NCBI GenBank assembly: GCA_951812925.1
Contig: OX638370.1
Coordinates: forward strand, 120,294,897 to 120,358,896
Length of the DNA stretch: 64,000 nt
Direction: 5' to 3'
Source: Calliopum simillimum
Taxonomy: Eukaryota; Arthropoda; Insecta; Diptera; Lauxaniidae
Below, piece after piece: positions 10,341 to 22,185 of the stretch (positions are counted from its first letter, which is position 1; each line of letters begins with the position of its first letter). The notes under the pieces were generated by a model. The model was not told the DNA's origin, did no database searches, and saw only the letters and a program-made list of their open reading frames with translations. A program made the position numbers and the translations under genes.

Positions 10341-13182
10341 ATGGCGAATTTGAAAGGTAAGTCTTAAAGCTAAATGTCCTAAGTCAAGGACATTAACTAT
10401 ATAGTTTGGCATTTCCTTATGCCTATTCTCGGAATTGAATCCGATCTTAGGTGTTTCGCATTTCAATATTGAACGCCACTAGTGATTCGCAATATTATTC
10501 TTAGTCTTGAGTCTTAGTCTTGGTAATTTTTTGAGACCAAGACCAAGAAGCTAATATAACTTCAATACCAAGATGATCATCAAAACCAAGGCTGTTTTTG
10601 CGATTTACTAATTTATTGTTAAATGGTATGTCACGCCTTTTTCAAGCATAAAATCATATCTCAGTTCGAAATTTGGCATCTTAAAAACCTAACTGCTTTG
10701 TAAAAATAAGGTTTAAAAATTTCGAATATTCAAAAATCTTTAGAAATTTTTTGAAAGACTAAAATTGAGACCAAGATTTAATTCCCAAAATCAAGATTAA
10801 GACTCAATATCAAAATCAAGATCAACACTCAATGTCCACGAGCAAGACCATGACTAAGACTGCTTTGGTCTTTGCTCATCACTAAACACCACTTCGGAGT
10901 ATTCATTGAAATAAAATTCTGATTCCATTTTATTTTTCGAAACGCAGAGCATATTAAGATTGATTTCATTACGATTCTGATCGAAATTGGAATTGACAAC
11001 ATGTTTGATTATATTGGATCTCTTGACGTCGCTTATTTAAGCAAAAATTCTGAAATTTTTAAGAAAAAGGGATCAAAACGAAAAGTCATTTTCATTAGAA
11101 TTTTAAGATATCATAACCTTTAAGTTTAAAGTAAAAATACAGTAGCCGTATTCACGATCTTGTTGCATCGTAGCAAATGCAAATTTGCAAGAGTAAATAA
11201 CTGTGAGCACACACTGTTGTAAATTGCTATTGCAAACGTTTCAGAACAGCTGTTTTTTGTTTTTCTGTCAAATATTTTTTGAATTTAAAATTTATTTGAT
11301 ATCTTATTTTGATTTAAAAGAAATTTAACTGAATATTTGTGCGTTATTTAGAAAAAAAATCACAGTTTTGTTAATTACATACAATGTGCTTAATGCAAAC
11401 ATTACGTAGAAATTTTCGTTAATTAAACCAAAACGAAATAATTGAAATTTAATTTTATTTGTTTACATTTTAGTTTCAATTTGTGACAAAAACGGTTGTC
11501 AAAAACATAAAAGTCATTAAGCAATTGTGCCAATCACAAATGAAAAAAAAATAAAATCAGTCACAATAGACTATTGGAAATCAATCGTGCAATAGGTTTT
11601 TGTGTTGCAAATTTGGTCTTGCTTACAAGACTCTTTTGAAAATTCAATAGAATTTGTTTTTGTAATTTAAAATAATTTTGCATTTGCTACGATGCAACAA
11701 GATCGTGAATACGGTTAACTTTTTTTTTTAAATACGCCTTCTTTCTCATTACCTCAAAGTCGTGAGACACAGTATATGAAAATATCGTCTTTGCAGAAAT
11801 TTGTAAAATACTAAGTACAAGCTAATAAAATCTTCAATCTTTTTATCATTTCAGTATTCTTCTCTCTGGCTTTTATGCTGATGCTTACGTTGGCCTCAAT
11901 TAATTGTCAGTCACCCTATACGCAAAATCTTCTCGCAGCTCAACGTTATTCAATTCTTAATGAATTGATTTCACCACATTCACTTCAAAATGTTCTTGGC
12001 TTGGCATTTCTTGGTAGCGAAGGTAAGACATCCCGCCAAATACAAAATGCCATTAAGCTTTATGGTGATAAAAGTGCAGTTGCGAGACAACTTTCTACAT
12101 TATTACGACCATCTTCAGAAGTTAAAGTGGCCAATGTCTTCTATTTGAATAGACGTCTTCAGCTTAACTCAAATGTCGAAAGAAATGTGAATCAAATCAT
12201 TGGGGGCAACTATAAGTTTATTGAGTATGCTGAGAACGCAAATGCCGCAAAGAGATTTAACGCTTTTGTAGCAGAACAAACTCAAAATAATATTAAAACT
12301 TTAATTTCGAGCAATGACATCGACGGTGATACCACTACGATTGCAATAAATGTGAACAGTTTTAAGGCTGATTTTCAGCATCCATTTAAAAGGGTCGTTG
12401 CGACAAAACAACAAGCATTACTCTTTAGAACGACTGAAATGATGCATCAAGTAAATGAATTTTTATATGGTAAATTACCACAATATCGAGCAACAGCCGT
12501 GGTCTTGCCATTTAAGAACAGCGATAATGTTATGTTATTGGTACTGCCATATGAAAAATCTGACTACGGAAGATTATGGAGACAATTGCGTAATGTGGAT
12601 ATAACAAATATAACCAGTCAGTTGAAACCTAAGTTGGTGGATTTATTTGTGCCCACATTTAGCTTAAGCACTTCGTACAAGTTGCAACCAACTTTGGAAA
12701 ATGTATGTCACAATTTACACTAAATATCTGTATTTCCAAATTGATTATTTTTCATTTTTAAAAAATTAGTTGCAAATCACTGAAGCCTTTACGCCATTGG
12801 CTAATTTTAACACCTTCTACAAAACCGGAGAAAATAGTTACTTGAAAAATGTTGTTCAGAAGAATTTCCTTAAAATTGGACTTAACGGGGTTGTTGCAAA
12901 TTCAGTCTCAGGTAAGTAGCTCTTTTCTCGCATTAAGTGGGAACAAACTTTTTACAGAATTTTTCCTATATTCTTTTTTGATTTTCAGCTGCTCAATGGG
13001 AACTAACAACCCACTTTGTCTCACCTGCTAAGCCACAACGAGACTCTGAACCTACTGAAGAATTTTTGGCTGATCATCCTTTCGTATATTATATTTTCAA
13101 CAAAGTTACGAGAACTGTTTTATTGGCTGGAAAACACAGATGGAATGCTAAAAATTTGAAAAACAATCCATTGAATCAGTGA
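10341..13182 (+). CDS. Serpin A, secreted serpin-family protein (4 exons, 399 aa)
   Basis: Serpins are usually secreted suicide inhibitors of serine proteases, though some have lost inhibition. Coding exons are 10341-10356, 11855-12702, 12770-12911 and 12989-13182; every junction is GT-AG and keeps frame (phases 1, 0, 1). Exon 1 (MANLK) joins exon 2 (FFSLAFMLMLTLASINC) to make a signal peptide split by the first intron. Serpin landmarks follow: ISPHSLQNVLGLAFLGSEGK, ANVFYLN, DTTTIAINVNSFKADF and AVVLPFKNSDNVMLLVLP, with the C-terminal LADHPFVYYIF...LLAGK. The hinge reads NGVVANSVSAA where inhibitory serpins have EEGTEAAAAT: only the P15 glycine is kept and the small-residue run is broken, so inhibition is doubtful (inference). 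Intron 1 holds a dispersed repeat and a 0.57-kb MITE. Introns 2 and 3 are only 67 and 77 bp. Confidence 0.92.
10505..10884 (-). repeat. TTGGTCTTGA-rich dispersed repeat, copy 2 (inverted)
   Basis: The part at 10686-10884 is the imperfect reverse complement of 5938-6135: TGCTCATCACT, the TCAAGACCAA-type iterations, then AACTGCTTTG. A second block of the same motif (GTCTTGAGTCTTAGTCTTGG, then GAGACCAAGACCAAGAAG) is at 10505-10552. It lies in intron 1 of serpin A. Confidence 0.7.
11146..11714. mobile_element. MITE-like element with CCGTATTCACGATC termini, copy 1
   Basis: This 569-bp non-coding element has long terminal inverted repeats: CCGTATTCACGATCTTGTTG... at 11146 and its reverse complement ending at 11714, extending at least to ...GTAGCAAATGCAAA. 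A second copy lies at 54887-55488. The flanks do not show a clear target duplication. It sits in intron 1 of serpin A. Confidence 0.85.
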
Positions 13183-13183
13183 A

Positions 13184-13189
13184 AATAAA
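13184..13189 (+). terminator. Polyadenylation signal of serpin A
   Basis: AATAAA begins two bases after the TGA stop at 13180-13182, so the 3' UTR would be very short. Confidence 0.6.
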
Positions 13190-13680
13190 ACGACATGACA
13201 AAATTCAATTCAAGTGCTTATAAATTTTAACGACAAAGGTGTTCCTCGCAAACATTCAGTTCAAGATAAAAGATTTAAACAGAATAAATTTGACTTAAGT
13301 AATAAACCTTTACCAATTTCAGCCAACTCAAATTTCACATTCAACTGGAATGAAGCACATAATTATCTTTCAATATATTGTTATCAAAGTAATACCAATT
13401 AGATCACTTTATCAAAATTTGTAATAATTCAATAAATAATGAATAAATTTTTGGAAACATCATGCAAAGCAAAACCATGTAGCATTTGAAATTTATTAGT
13501 TGAAAACAAGATAAAGAGGAAAAGTAAAATAACAAGAAGCTGGTTAAAACAACAAGCGTCAAAATCTTAAAATCATTTCTATCTAGTATCTCTAGTTTGA
13601 AATATGTGGGTCTGGGAGTTATTTTTGAAGTCACAACCTAAATTCATTTTATATAGAATTTCATACAAAAAAATGCTCAT
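13190..13680. other. Spacer downstream of serpin A
   Basis: No supported feature. Short open frames on both strands lack recognisable motifs. Confidence 0.5.
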
Positions 13681-13682
13681 TA

Positions 13683-14681
13683 GGGGAGGCTAGTGTGGAC
13701 TGGGGGCTAGTGTGGACAAATTCAAATTCTCGCGCCGTTTTGAATTTTTTGTTTCTGTTTTATAATTTTCAAATTGGTATTTGCACTCTGCATCACCAAA
13801 AAAAAAATGCATTTGTTGACAGTTCAGCTTTCCATAATAACGTGACCGAACTTGTTTTACGCAGCAAAAAGTAATTTTTTTGTTGTTTCGTAATTTCAGT
13901 GAAACTTTTAAACTAATTATTCTTCTGCTGTAATGTTAATAGATAATACAACTTAAAATAGTGTTTATTTAAACCATTGAAATTATTTTTGAAGAACTTT
14001 ACCGTTAGATTAAAAAAAAATATTTTTGTTTAAAAAGACATCAAGGGGCTAGTGTGGACAACTGAAATGGGGCTAGTGTGGACATGTCCGCAGCAGCTGA
14101 AATGACCCCAGAAATCGTCAGACCATTTCTAAAAGCCGGTCCAAGAAAGTACGTTACTAAAAAGAAAGAACGACAGATTCATGTATCCCGATTTACCGGA
14201 TACCAGCGAAATTTACTGAAATAAAATAGTGGCAAAGCTGCTACAAACACAACAACTGCCGGGAACATCTCGATCAGCAAGTTATATGAAGTTTGATATA
14301 AATTTCTCCAAATACAACATGGGATAGCAGTTAATTTTTTATTTGTATTATTATTTGTATTATGTACATCATTATTTTCTTGAATAAACATGTATCTGAT
14401 TTCTTTCTTAAGGTTTTTGTATGAATTATCACGTTTCTTATGGTGTCCACAACAGACCCCAGTTAAATCAATGGCTGTCCACACTAGCCCCTTATTGTGA
14501 GCTCTTTCTAAATAATTTAATAAAGCATTTATGAAAATAAAAAATCATAACTATTGATGCAATTATGAAGGCAAGAGTTATTAGTAATTGCTAAAAATTA
14601 CTTTATTACAAAAATGATATATTTACATACATAATTTTATAATTATATAAAAATTGTCCACACTAGCCCCCCCCCCTCCCC
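13683..14681 (+). mobile_element. Pogo-like non-autonomous element with transposase C-terminal remnant
   Basis: Inverted termini TA-GGGGAGGCTAGTGTGGAC at 13681 and GTCCACACTAGCC...CTCCCC-TA ending at 14683 are flanked by TA, the Tc1/mariner/pogo target duplication. The motif GGGGCTAGTGTGGAC recurs inside each end (13702-13716, 14045-14059, 14070-14084, and inverted at 14476-14490). At about 14089-14220 the plus strand reads AEMTPEIVRPFLKAGPRK and continues to a stop. From memory, this resembles the C-terminal tail of insect pogo-like DDE transposases (...PEIVRPxPKAxPRK...). The catalytic domain is missing. Confidence 0.7.
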
Positions 14682-14683
14682 TA

Positions 14684-17510
14684 CTTAAAAGTACGATTTT
14701 CGAGTTACCAACTTTTGCGTTGGACGTATTAATATATTGTTTAAACTTTAATAGAAAGTAGCTTATTTTTTTCTATCGATTGTATAAAAAATTATAAAAG
14801 TAAAAAAATTGCAAACTTTGATATTGAAAAAAAGAAGGAGGGGAATAGTGTCGCCTGCGGCATGGTTCGGGTGTGAGCACCCATCCGTAACTTACACAAA
14901 ACAAGTATGGCTGTTGTGACAAATGTTAAGCGAGTGTTATAACAGCACGAAGTTTTTGTGCATATACCGGAGCAAACAGACGCATTTGCATCGTGCTGAG
15001 AAGAAAACAAGTCTTGAATAAGTCAACACAAAACATGTTTTCAATCATTTTCCAAGTGCGATAAATCGAAGTAAATCACTCGAAAAGCAGTAAATTTATT
15101 ATATTTTTTTTGTGATTCAAAACAGAATCAAACCAAAATGTTCACACATTGCTTTTCAAAGTAGCTATCAAAGTCGGTCGGTCTTTTTTTATATAATGCG
15201 TGTGATTTACTGAAATATCATCGTGGATGTCAACATAACAAATTTAAATGATTTTCCCGTTTTTTTAGTGGAAAGGAACGGCTCTTTAAAGATATCGCAG
15301 AAAAAAAGTTGTTTTCATTAAGTGTGGGTGGTAAGGTGGCATAGCACTTTGCAAAAATCTCAGTATTGAGTTTCCAGACAAGTGGACCGAGGAGCAGATG
15401 GTGGGCATGCATTGGTACAAAAAATGCATACTTGGCAAAAGAGCAATGTCAGTAAGGGCTAGAAATTATGTCACCTAGCCGGCTTAGTCTGCACAACAAT
15501 TGATCTGGCATTGACGCCTAAATCAATCAAGTCTGATTTTGTTGAAGTCGTTGAAGTCGTTGAGCAGAATTGGTTGAATTTGTGTGAATCAATGTTTCCA
15601 AAATAAATTAATTTTGCTTTCTTCTCCATTTGATTGCGATAAGCTTCATATTTTCACATTTTAGCCAATTTTCTAAGGGTGCCCACAACCGAACCAAATT
15701 TTTTTATTGAAACACGTAAAAATAATCGAATAATATCCAAAAAATAAAAAAAAAAACATAAATAAACGTAAGTGCTAATTATTGTGAAATAGGTGTTAGA
15801 CTGTGCAAATTCACAAAGTTTCCCCATTTTATTTTTACAATTTTGTAATTTCTTAAAATTGGCTAATGTGGTATATGAATATTTTTGTTATTCTTAACAT
15901 TATTTGATTGCTGTTTATTTTTTAATAAAAACTATGAGTTTCAGAACCAATATAAATGTTATTATGAACTTACATATTTCATACCTTTCAAATTTTATAT
16001 TTGGTTATATGTTATAAGTATACCACATTGCCCTACCATATATACCACATTACCTGCCAACTTTTTGAAACAGCTTTTTTGACTTTTTTCAGATTTTGCT
16101 CAATAACTTTTTTTAATGAAATTGTACACATTTTATTGAAATATATTCTGTAGCCAATACTGATCAGCATAAGAAAATTTGGCTGAATTTGATCTAACGG
16201 TGCTCTTGCAAATTTCAAAAAAAGATTTCCTATACCACAATAGCATCAGTTCCCCTTATCTTTATTTCTAAAGCACTCTTAGGTATCCATTTTCTAACTT
16301 TTGAGTTGGTATTGGGAAGAATCTAAATTTCGACCCGGTCTAATGTAAATATATATAATATGGGTATTTTTTTTTTTTTAATTAAAAAGTTTCAATTTAT
16401 ATTTTAAGTACGCCTATTAACAAACCATAAATAATTTTTTTCGGTTTATTTTATCTGTTATATAGTCATTTGATCCCTCTCATTATTTTCAAAATTTGCT
16501 CCACTTACGTGTTCCTTTGTTTTTCTAACTAATAATATATTCATATTCTTATTACATAAATGTATTGCAGAAACTCAGCAAATGCATATATGTATTTCAC
16601 TTTGGAAAAATATGCATCTTTGAGTCTATTTCGACAGTTACTGCTATTATAAAAATCCTTTAAATTTTATTCTAAGGATAAGTTCTTTCAGTTTTTTTAA
16701 TCATTTTCACGAATCATAAATTTTCTACTCTAATGACACTGTTCAAAGTAACTTTAAATCTGTCACGTGCTCTTTAGCCTTGTGGATTCTACTAAACTTC
16801 TCGGCTCAGTCTGCAGTCCACATATTTTTATGAACGTAGCTTTATCTCGCATTTGAATAATTTAGCGCATGTGATTGTCAACCAAGCTCTCTATCGCCTA
16901 ATGTACTTATTTAACTTATACGCTTAGGAAAAATTTTCTCTCGATAGCTTCGGGCAGTGTTCTCGATTCATCCTTGTTCGCGTAGCTTAATCTCATTACC
17001 TTTGGCAGCTGTTTGCAGCTTAGAGCTGTATGAAAGAGGTCGTTTGAAAATCCGATTTGGTCTCAGTGGCTTAAAATTCTAGCGATAGCATAACCAATTG
17101 GATTCCTAATTTAGTTATATTCACAATTAAGTTTCTTTGTACATATAACAAATGAAATTAAGAAAAGACATAACTGTGTGTAACGAGTTGTAATTGATTT
17201 TTCAAGATGAATGGCGTAAGTACCTACTAAATGAGTATTTGTTAATTAATAAGAAAATTACGTAAACGAATGTTACAAAGTCAAACTTGGCTCCTCGTTG
17301 AAACAAGTTTTCAAAAATGTATTTCATAGCAAAAAATATCTGCCATTTTTCTACGCTTTACAGTTATGTGTAGTTGTAGATCCGGTTCAACATATACATA
17401 GATTTTTTCAGACAGGCAAACGTCTCTTCAACCTTTTTCAACACACTCAAAGATAATTTGTGTATGTTTTAAACATCTCCAAGTTCTATCCGGGAGGAAT
17501 GATGTAACTC
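14684..17510. other. Gene-free AT-rich spacer
   Basis: No gene is supported. TGTGGTATA motifs recur at 15868-15876 and, inverted, at about 16018-16053 and 16232-16245. The block ending CATCAGTTCCCCTTA at 16243-16257 resembles one end of another pogo-like element, but I find no matching left end. Confidence 0.45.
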
Positions 17511-17514
17511 TGAG

Positions 17515-17650
17515 CTGAATACCAGTATTGGTCTAGGTTTAAATATTGAGTCTTGGTATTGGGCATTAAGTCTTGATCTCGGTCTTGGTCTTGATTGTTT
17601 AGAATTCCAAATTTTCAAACCGTTTTTCTCCAAAGCAGTTGGGCTCCTTG
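17515..17650 (+). repeat. TTGGTCTTGA-rich dispersed repeat, copy 3
   Basis: The order is the same as in copy 1: iterated TATTGAGTCTTGG / TTGATCTCGGTCTTGGTCTT, then AATTTTCAAACCG and CAAAGCAGTTGGGCTCC. It lies about 7 kb from copy 2 and 11.5 kb from copy 1. Confidence 0.7.
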
Positions 17651-18045
17651 TTAAATCCACTTTGAAATATCACCATATCTTTTATTTTCTTCGAAATATC
17701 GTAAGCAGATATAACGAAAGAATCTGAAAAAATCTAACAGCGTTTTTGGCACCACTTTAATTTTTGAGCTTAGGGTAACTCGAAAATCTGACGTATTTAT
17801 ATATAAATAGGCAAACGAAATCGGTTCAGTCCCAATATCTATATCTAAATCTAAATTGATTTGCTTGATTTTTTCTTTGTTGGAAAGGTTGTGAAGAGGA
17901 GCACTGCATAGGATTATATTTTTTTTAAAGTAGGCGGTGCCACGCCCCTAAATAGAAAAAATAATCTCACGGCTAAACCAATGCATCGATTTATGTAAAA
18001 TTTGGTATGGAGATAGGGTTAGCACTAAGAAACGATAAAATTACT
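17651..18045. other. Spacer with a dispersed-repeat fragment
   Basis: No gene. GGCGGTGCCACGCCCC at 17934-17949 resembles the GGCGTGGC / CGTGGCACC motifs of the DINE-like repeats at 21770, 26150 and 36700, so a fragment of that family may abut the truncated jockey element here. Confidence 0.4.
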
Positions 18046-21000
18046 ACTATGTTAAACCATTGTTCCATTTTATAAAAAGATTGCTGCACAAGATAACTCG
18101 CTTGTATTGGTGAGTCACTAGATGCAATTAACGCTGTGTCACCAGCATATGTGGCAGTCATAGTTTTTTTCAAATGTGGGCATGTCTGATGTATAAATAG
18201 TATACAAAGTGGGCCCGAGCACACTTCCTTGCGGTATACCAGCATTAATAGCTTGTAGATTAGAGATATCTCCGTTCACTTTCACATAAAAGCTTCGATC
18301 ACAAAGATACGATTTAATTATAAAATAAAAATGTGCAGGTAACAGTTTTTTAACTTTGTATAACAAGCCATGATGCCACACCCTATCAAAAGCCTGTTGA
18401 ACGTCTAAAAAAACACAGCTGACGACTACTTTTTATTTTCTAAGCCATTCCTGATGACATTAATAATCCGATGACACTGTTCAGGAGTGCAATGCTTGTG
18501 CCTGAAACCAAAGTGATGTTCGGGAAAGATGTTAAATTTTTCCAAAAGTGGCAACATTCTCTTTAAGAATATTTTTTCAAATATTTTCGAAAAAATTACA
18601 AACAGGCTAATAAGACGATATGAACCAACGGAATTTTCAGGCTTATTTTCTTTGTGAATTACAATAATTTCAGCGCATTTCCACGGCGTAGGGAAATGAT
18701 ATAATCTTAAAATAGAGTTGTAGATCAAGGTCAGAAACCTCATAATTTTTTTTTTTTTTTTTAAATTTGTCAGACAAAACCTTAACAACATTTGCATCAA
18801 TACAGTCGAATCAAGAAGACTTTTTATTATTAAGCATTAGAATCTCTTCTTTAACTTCTGCGGTTGAAATATAGCGTATGATTAGTGGCATTTGACAAGG
18901 TACATCGAGAAAATTACAAACTTTAGTATCATCTTCGTCTGTATTGGTTTTGAAGGGCTGGAATGATTGTTGCAGGTGCTCAGCAAATGCTTTTGCGTTG
19001 GTCTTATCTGATCTACACCAAGACCCTCCGCTATTTTTGATGGGTACGTTTCTTTTCTTTCGACATTTATGTATTTCGTACATTTCCAATGACTGTAGTC
19101 GTCATACTTGGTGTAACCAAGGTTTTTAAGAAAATCAGAAGTTTTTTCATTTTTTGCATTGGCAAGTGCAGTCTTTAGATCCTTGATATTTTCATCTATA
19201 CTTTGCTCAAGATAGTAGGAAAACAATTCTAAAGCTGTTCAGCTTGTTATGATTCTATTACTAATTTTTGAAAAGTCAGGAGCAAGACTTAAATTAAAAT
19301 GAATCGGGGAATGATCAGAGCTTAATTCGGTACTATCAAAAATTTGAGTCAAGCGGTGAGACATACCTGCCGTTACAAAAAAGTCCATAATATCTGGAAT
19401 TTTCCTTGGGTCTGTTGGCCAGTAAGATGGTCTGCCTGTTGACAAGCTCGTATAATTATATTTCATAAGGCACTTATACAATTCTCTTCCCTTAGGATTT
19501 TGCAATCTTGAACCCCACCATTAGTGTTTTGAATTAAAATCCCCTCCAACAATGAATCTATTTCCGAGTTGTGAAAAAAGTTTAAAAAATCGTCGCAAGT
19601 AATGCTAAATCGAGGTGGTAAGTATATAGATGATAAAGTTATAGTTTGGTTATTGCTGAATACTTTAATACGCGCAGCTTGGATTGAAAGGATTCTGATA
19701 CTATCGAGTATTTCGTATTTAATGGACGATTTGATTAAAATTGCAGAGATGATTAGTAAGTATTGATGACCGGGAAACTCGGACAAGACAACCGGGACCA
19801 GACTTCGGTTTATCAGTTATGCAGATAGTTATGTAATGAAAGTATAAATCGATTGCCTTCTAGCTTGCTGGACGACTTTAAGTTTTACAAATCGGTTGCA
19901 ATGAGATTGTTCCCTGGTCACCCGTTGAATTGAAGAAATCGGCACAAGAAAGTCCTTGGGAAAAGTAGCGCTCCGCTGCAACGTGGAAAAACCGCACTCT
20001 GTCACCCACCCAACGTTGCGACCTTTTCTTTTAATAAAAAGCTCTTTTTTTCAAAAATTGATTGTAATTGATTTTATTTTAATTCAATTTACTTAAAAAC
20101 TTAAACTTTTCACACAGAATAATTCAACTTCATTTTTATGATTTGCCAAACCATTGGCATTCCAAATTGCCAAGCGGAGGTCTAATTGCATAGTTTATTC
20201 AACAAATTGTTTGTTAGCTCAATTTGTTTGGTAATCAGAACTTCAATATTATGCAATGAGTTCATATTTCTTGATGGAAAATTGTTATTTGTTACCATAT
20301 CCGAGTATGAAATATTACAGTTTCTCTTATTTGAGCTGGTTGGACTATCATTCATATGTCCTAATGAAGGGAACTCAAAATTTGTGGCAAAATTTGGATT
20401 GCTTGAAATATTTGACATACTTCTAATGTTGTTTTTACGATTTTGTTGATTTGAATATTTTTGACTTAGTAACTTTTTGTAGATTAGACAACTTTTAAAA
20501 TTTGCTGTGTGACAACCGCCACAATTGGAGCAATGAGCTGGAGATTGAGCATCTTTTGTGCATTGAGCTGTTGGATGATTTAACCCACATTTAACACAAC
20601 TAAATGGCTTATTGCAGTACGATTTAGTATGTCCAAATTGCTGACAGCGGAAGCATTGTGGCACATCATTAAACTTTTTGGGAGGTTCAATCCTAATAAT
20701 TGCATTACCAATATGTTTGATTGCGTAAATATCTTTATTGTTTTTACATGGCTCCAAATCAACGAAAAACATTGGTAGTATATCCTTGGAGAATCTTCGT
20801 CGTACATTGGATACATTTCTTACTTTATGACCCATTTACTCGATCTCCTCTTTGATTTTGTCACAAGATGTAGAAAAGTGTAAATTTTTAATTACAACAC
20901 GTTAGGACCTTTCTTGTTTCAGTTGATAGCTATGGAAAACAATATTATTTGATTTTAAGTAAGTTACTAAGCTTCTGTGTGCATCAATTGTTACAGTCTT

Positions 21001-21430
21001 TATTCTTATTTGACCATCGTACATGGTTTTAAAACTAAAATTAGTTTTCGATATAACTTTACAAATGTTTTGTACCATTGACTTCATATCAGTAACATTT
21101 GGTAAAATAATTGGAGGAGGTTTTAATACTGCAGCTACATTGTCTTCCATTTCTATATTGTTTGCTGTTGTATTCTCATCGACGTTTTCTGAATTCCCGT
21201 CATCGACAGTCAAAACACTAAACTTGTTTGAAATGCTGGTTGTCGCATTTTCATTCATAATCATATTTTGGTTTGAATTGTTTTTTGCTATTTTTTTGCG
21301 GGCTTTAGAGCCTTTGAGTTTTGGAGAATTTAAGCGCCTCTTCATTCGGGTAGGAGCTTTTAACCAATCGACTTGGCTATCATTAGCATCAACCATCGCG
21401 TAACGAATAGCAAGAACGTAGATACAATAT
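18046..21430 (-). pseudogene. Decayed jockey-clade non-LTR retrotransposon (gag, EN, RT)
   Basis: This reads on the minus strand. Gag starts near 21396 (MVDANDSQVDWLKAPTRMK) and, after a frameshift near 20900, contains three zinc knuckles at about 20650-20510 (CFRCQQFGHTKSYC, CVKCGLNHPTAQC, CSNCGGCHTANFKSC). The endonuclease begins near 20185 (LRLAIWNANGL), is interrupted at about 20070-19790 by unrelated sequence, and resumes with ITLSSIYLPP and ELSSDHSPIHFNL. The RT spans several frames at 18800-18050: PTPWKCAEIIVIHK, EHHFGFRHKHCTPEQCHRI, GIPQGSVLGP. The catalytic YADD is mutated to YAGD (YAGDTALIAS near 18150). Jockey homology stops at KMEQWFN (18046), so the 3' half of RT and the poly-A tail are missing, unlike the usual 5' truncation. 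Multiple stops, frameshifts and the lost aspartate make it dead. Confidence 0.88.
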
Positions 21431-21709
21431 ATTGTATGCCAATAAAATTGTATTTTCAATTATTTAAATAAAAAGTTTTTGTTCTAAAATTGAAAATTAA
21501 TTTTTTTTTTTTCTACAGATCAGATGACAACCTTTTCTCGGCAAGATCACAGAATATTGAGGAAGGGTATAAAAAAATTTTGCTTTATTGACAAATCCAC
21601 AAGGCAAACACTAGTTATAGTAGTTCGACGACAGAATCATAAGACGAAAATCTTTGAGGAATATTGTTAAAAAAAAAAAAATAAATCATTCGTCACACTG
21701 TGTTATTAT
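21431..21709. other. Spacer upstream of the jockey remnant
   Basis: Probably 5' UTR of the antisense jockey element and flanking DNA. No other feature seen. Confidence 0.4.
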
Positions 21710-22185
21710 TATTATTATACCCTACACCCAGGGTATATTCACTTTGTCCTTCTATTTGTAACGCAGTGAAGGAGGCGTGGCAGATATAGAAAAGTATATA
21801 CTGTCAGCGTCAAAAGAAGTTGTACACGTTGTTCCTCTATGTTTGCAGTTAAATTATACTCTTTTGCAATTCCCTTTTGTTTTACTTTTTTTGTTTTTTT
21901 AATAATATATTTTCTCCTCTCTTAATGTACATAATAAAAACAACAACAATATTACAATAACAAAAATTCATAGAACAAAAACAAAAACATCTTCATATTA
22001 ATAGCGTCAAAAGAAATTGTACAACACGTGCACCAAATATTTTAAAGAATTTTAACGGTAAAAAATTCCCGTTATTTTTAGTGATTTGACTTTTTATCAT
22101 GTTGTAGGCAATATTAACTAATTATAATAATTATTAATTGACTTGACGTCGTGAGGATCAGTTCAAATCTGAAGATTTTTGAGTA

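Noticed and set aside
15860..16258. Third pogo-like element
   Set aside because: Only a right-like end (CATCAGTTCCCCTTA) and sub-terminal TGTGGTATA words are present; no paired left end.
17207..17215. ATGAATGGC followed by GTAAGT, a possible first exon
   Set aside because: Phase 0 rather than phase 1, no TATA box or initiator at the right distance, and no serpin exon before the next elements.
21023..21403. 126-codon frame on the plus strand
   Set aside because: It lies opposite the jockey gag frame and has no motif; a complementary-strand shadow.
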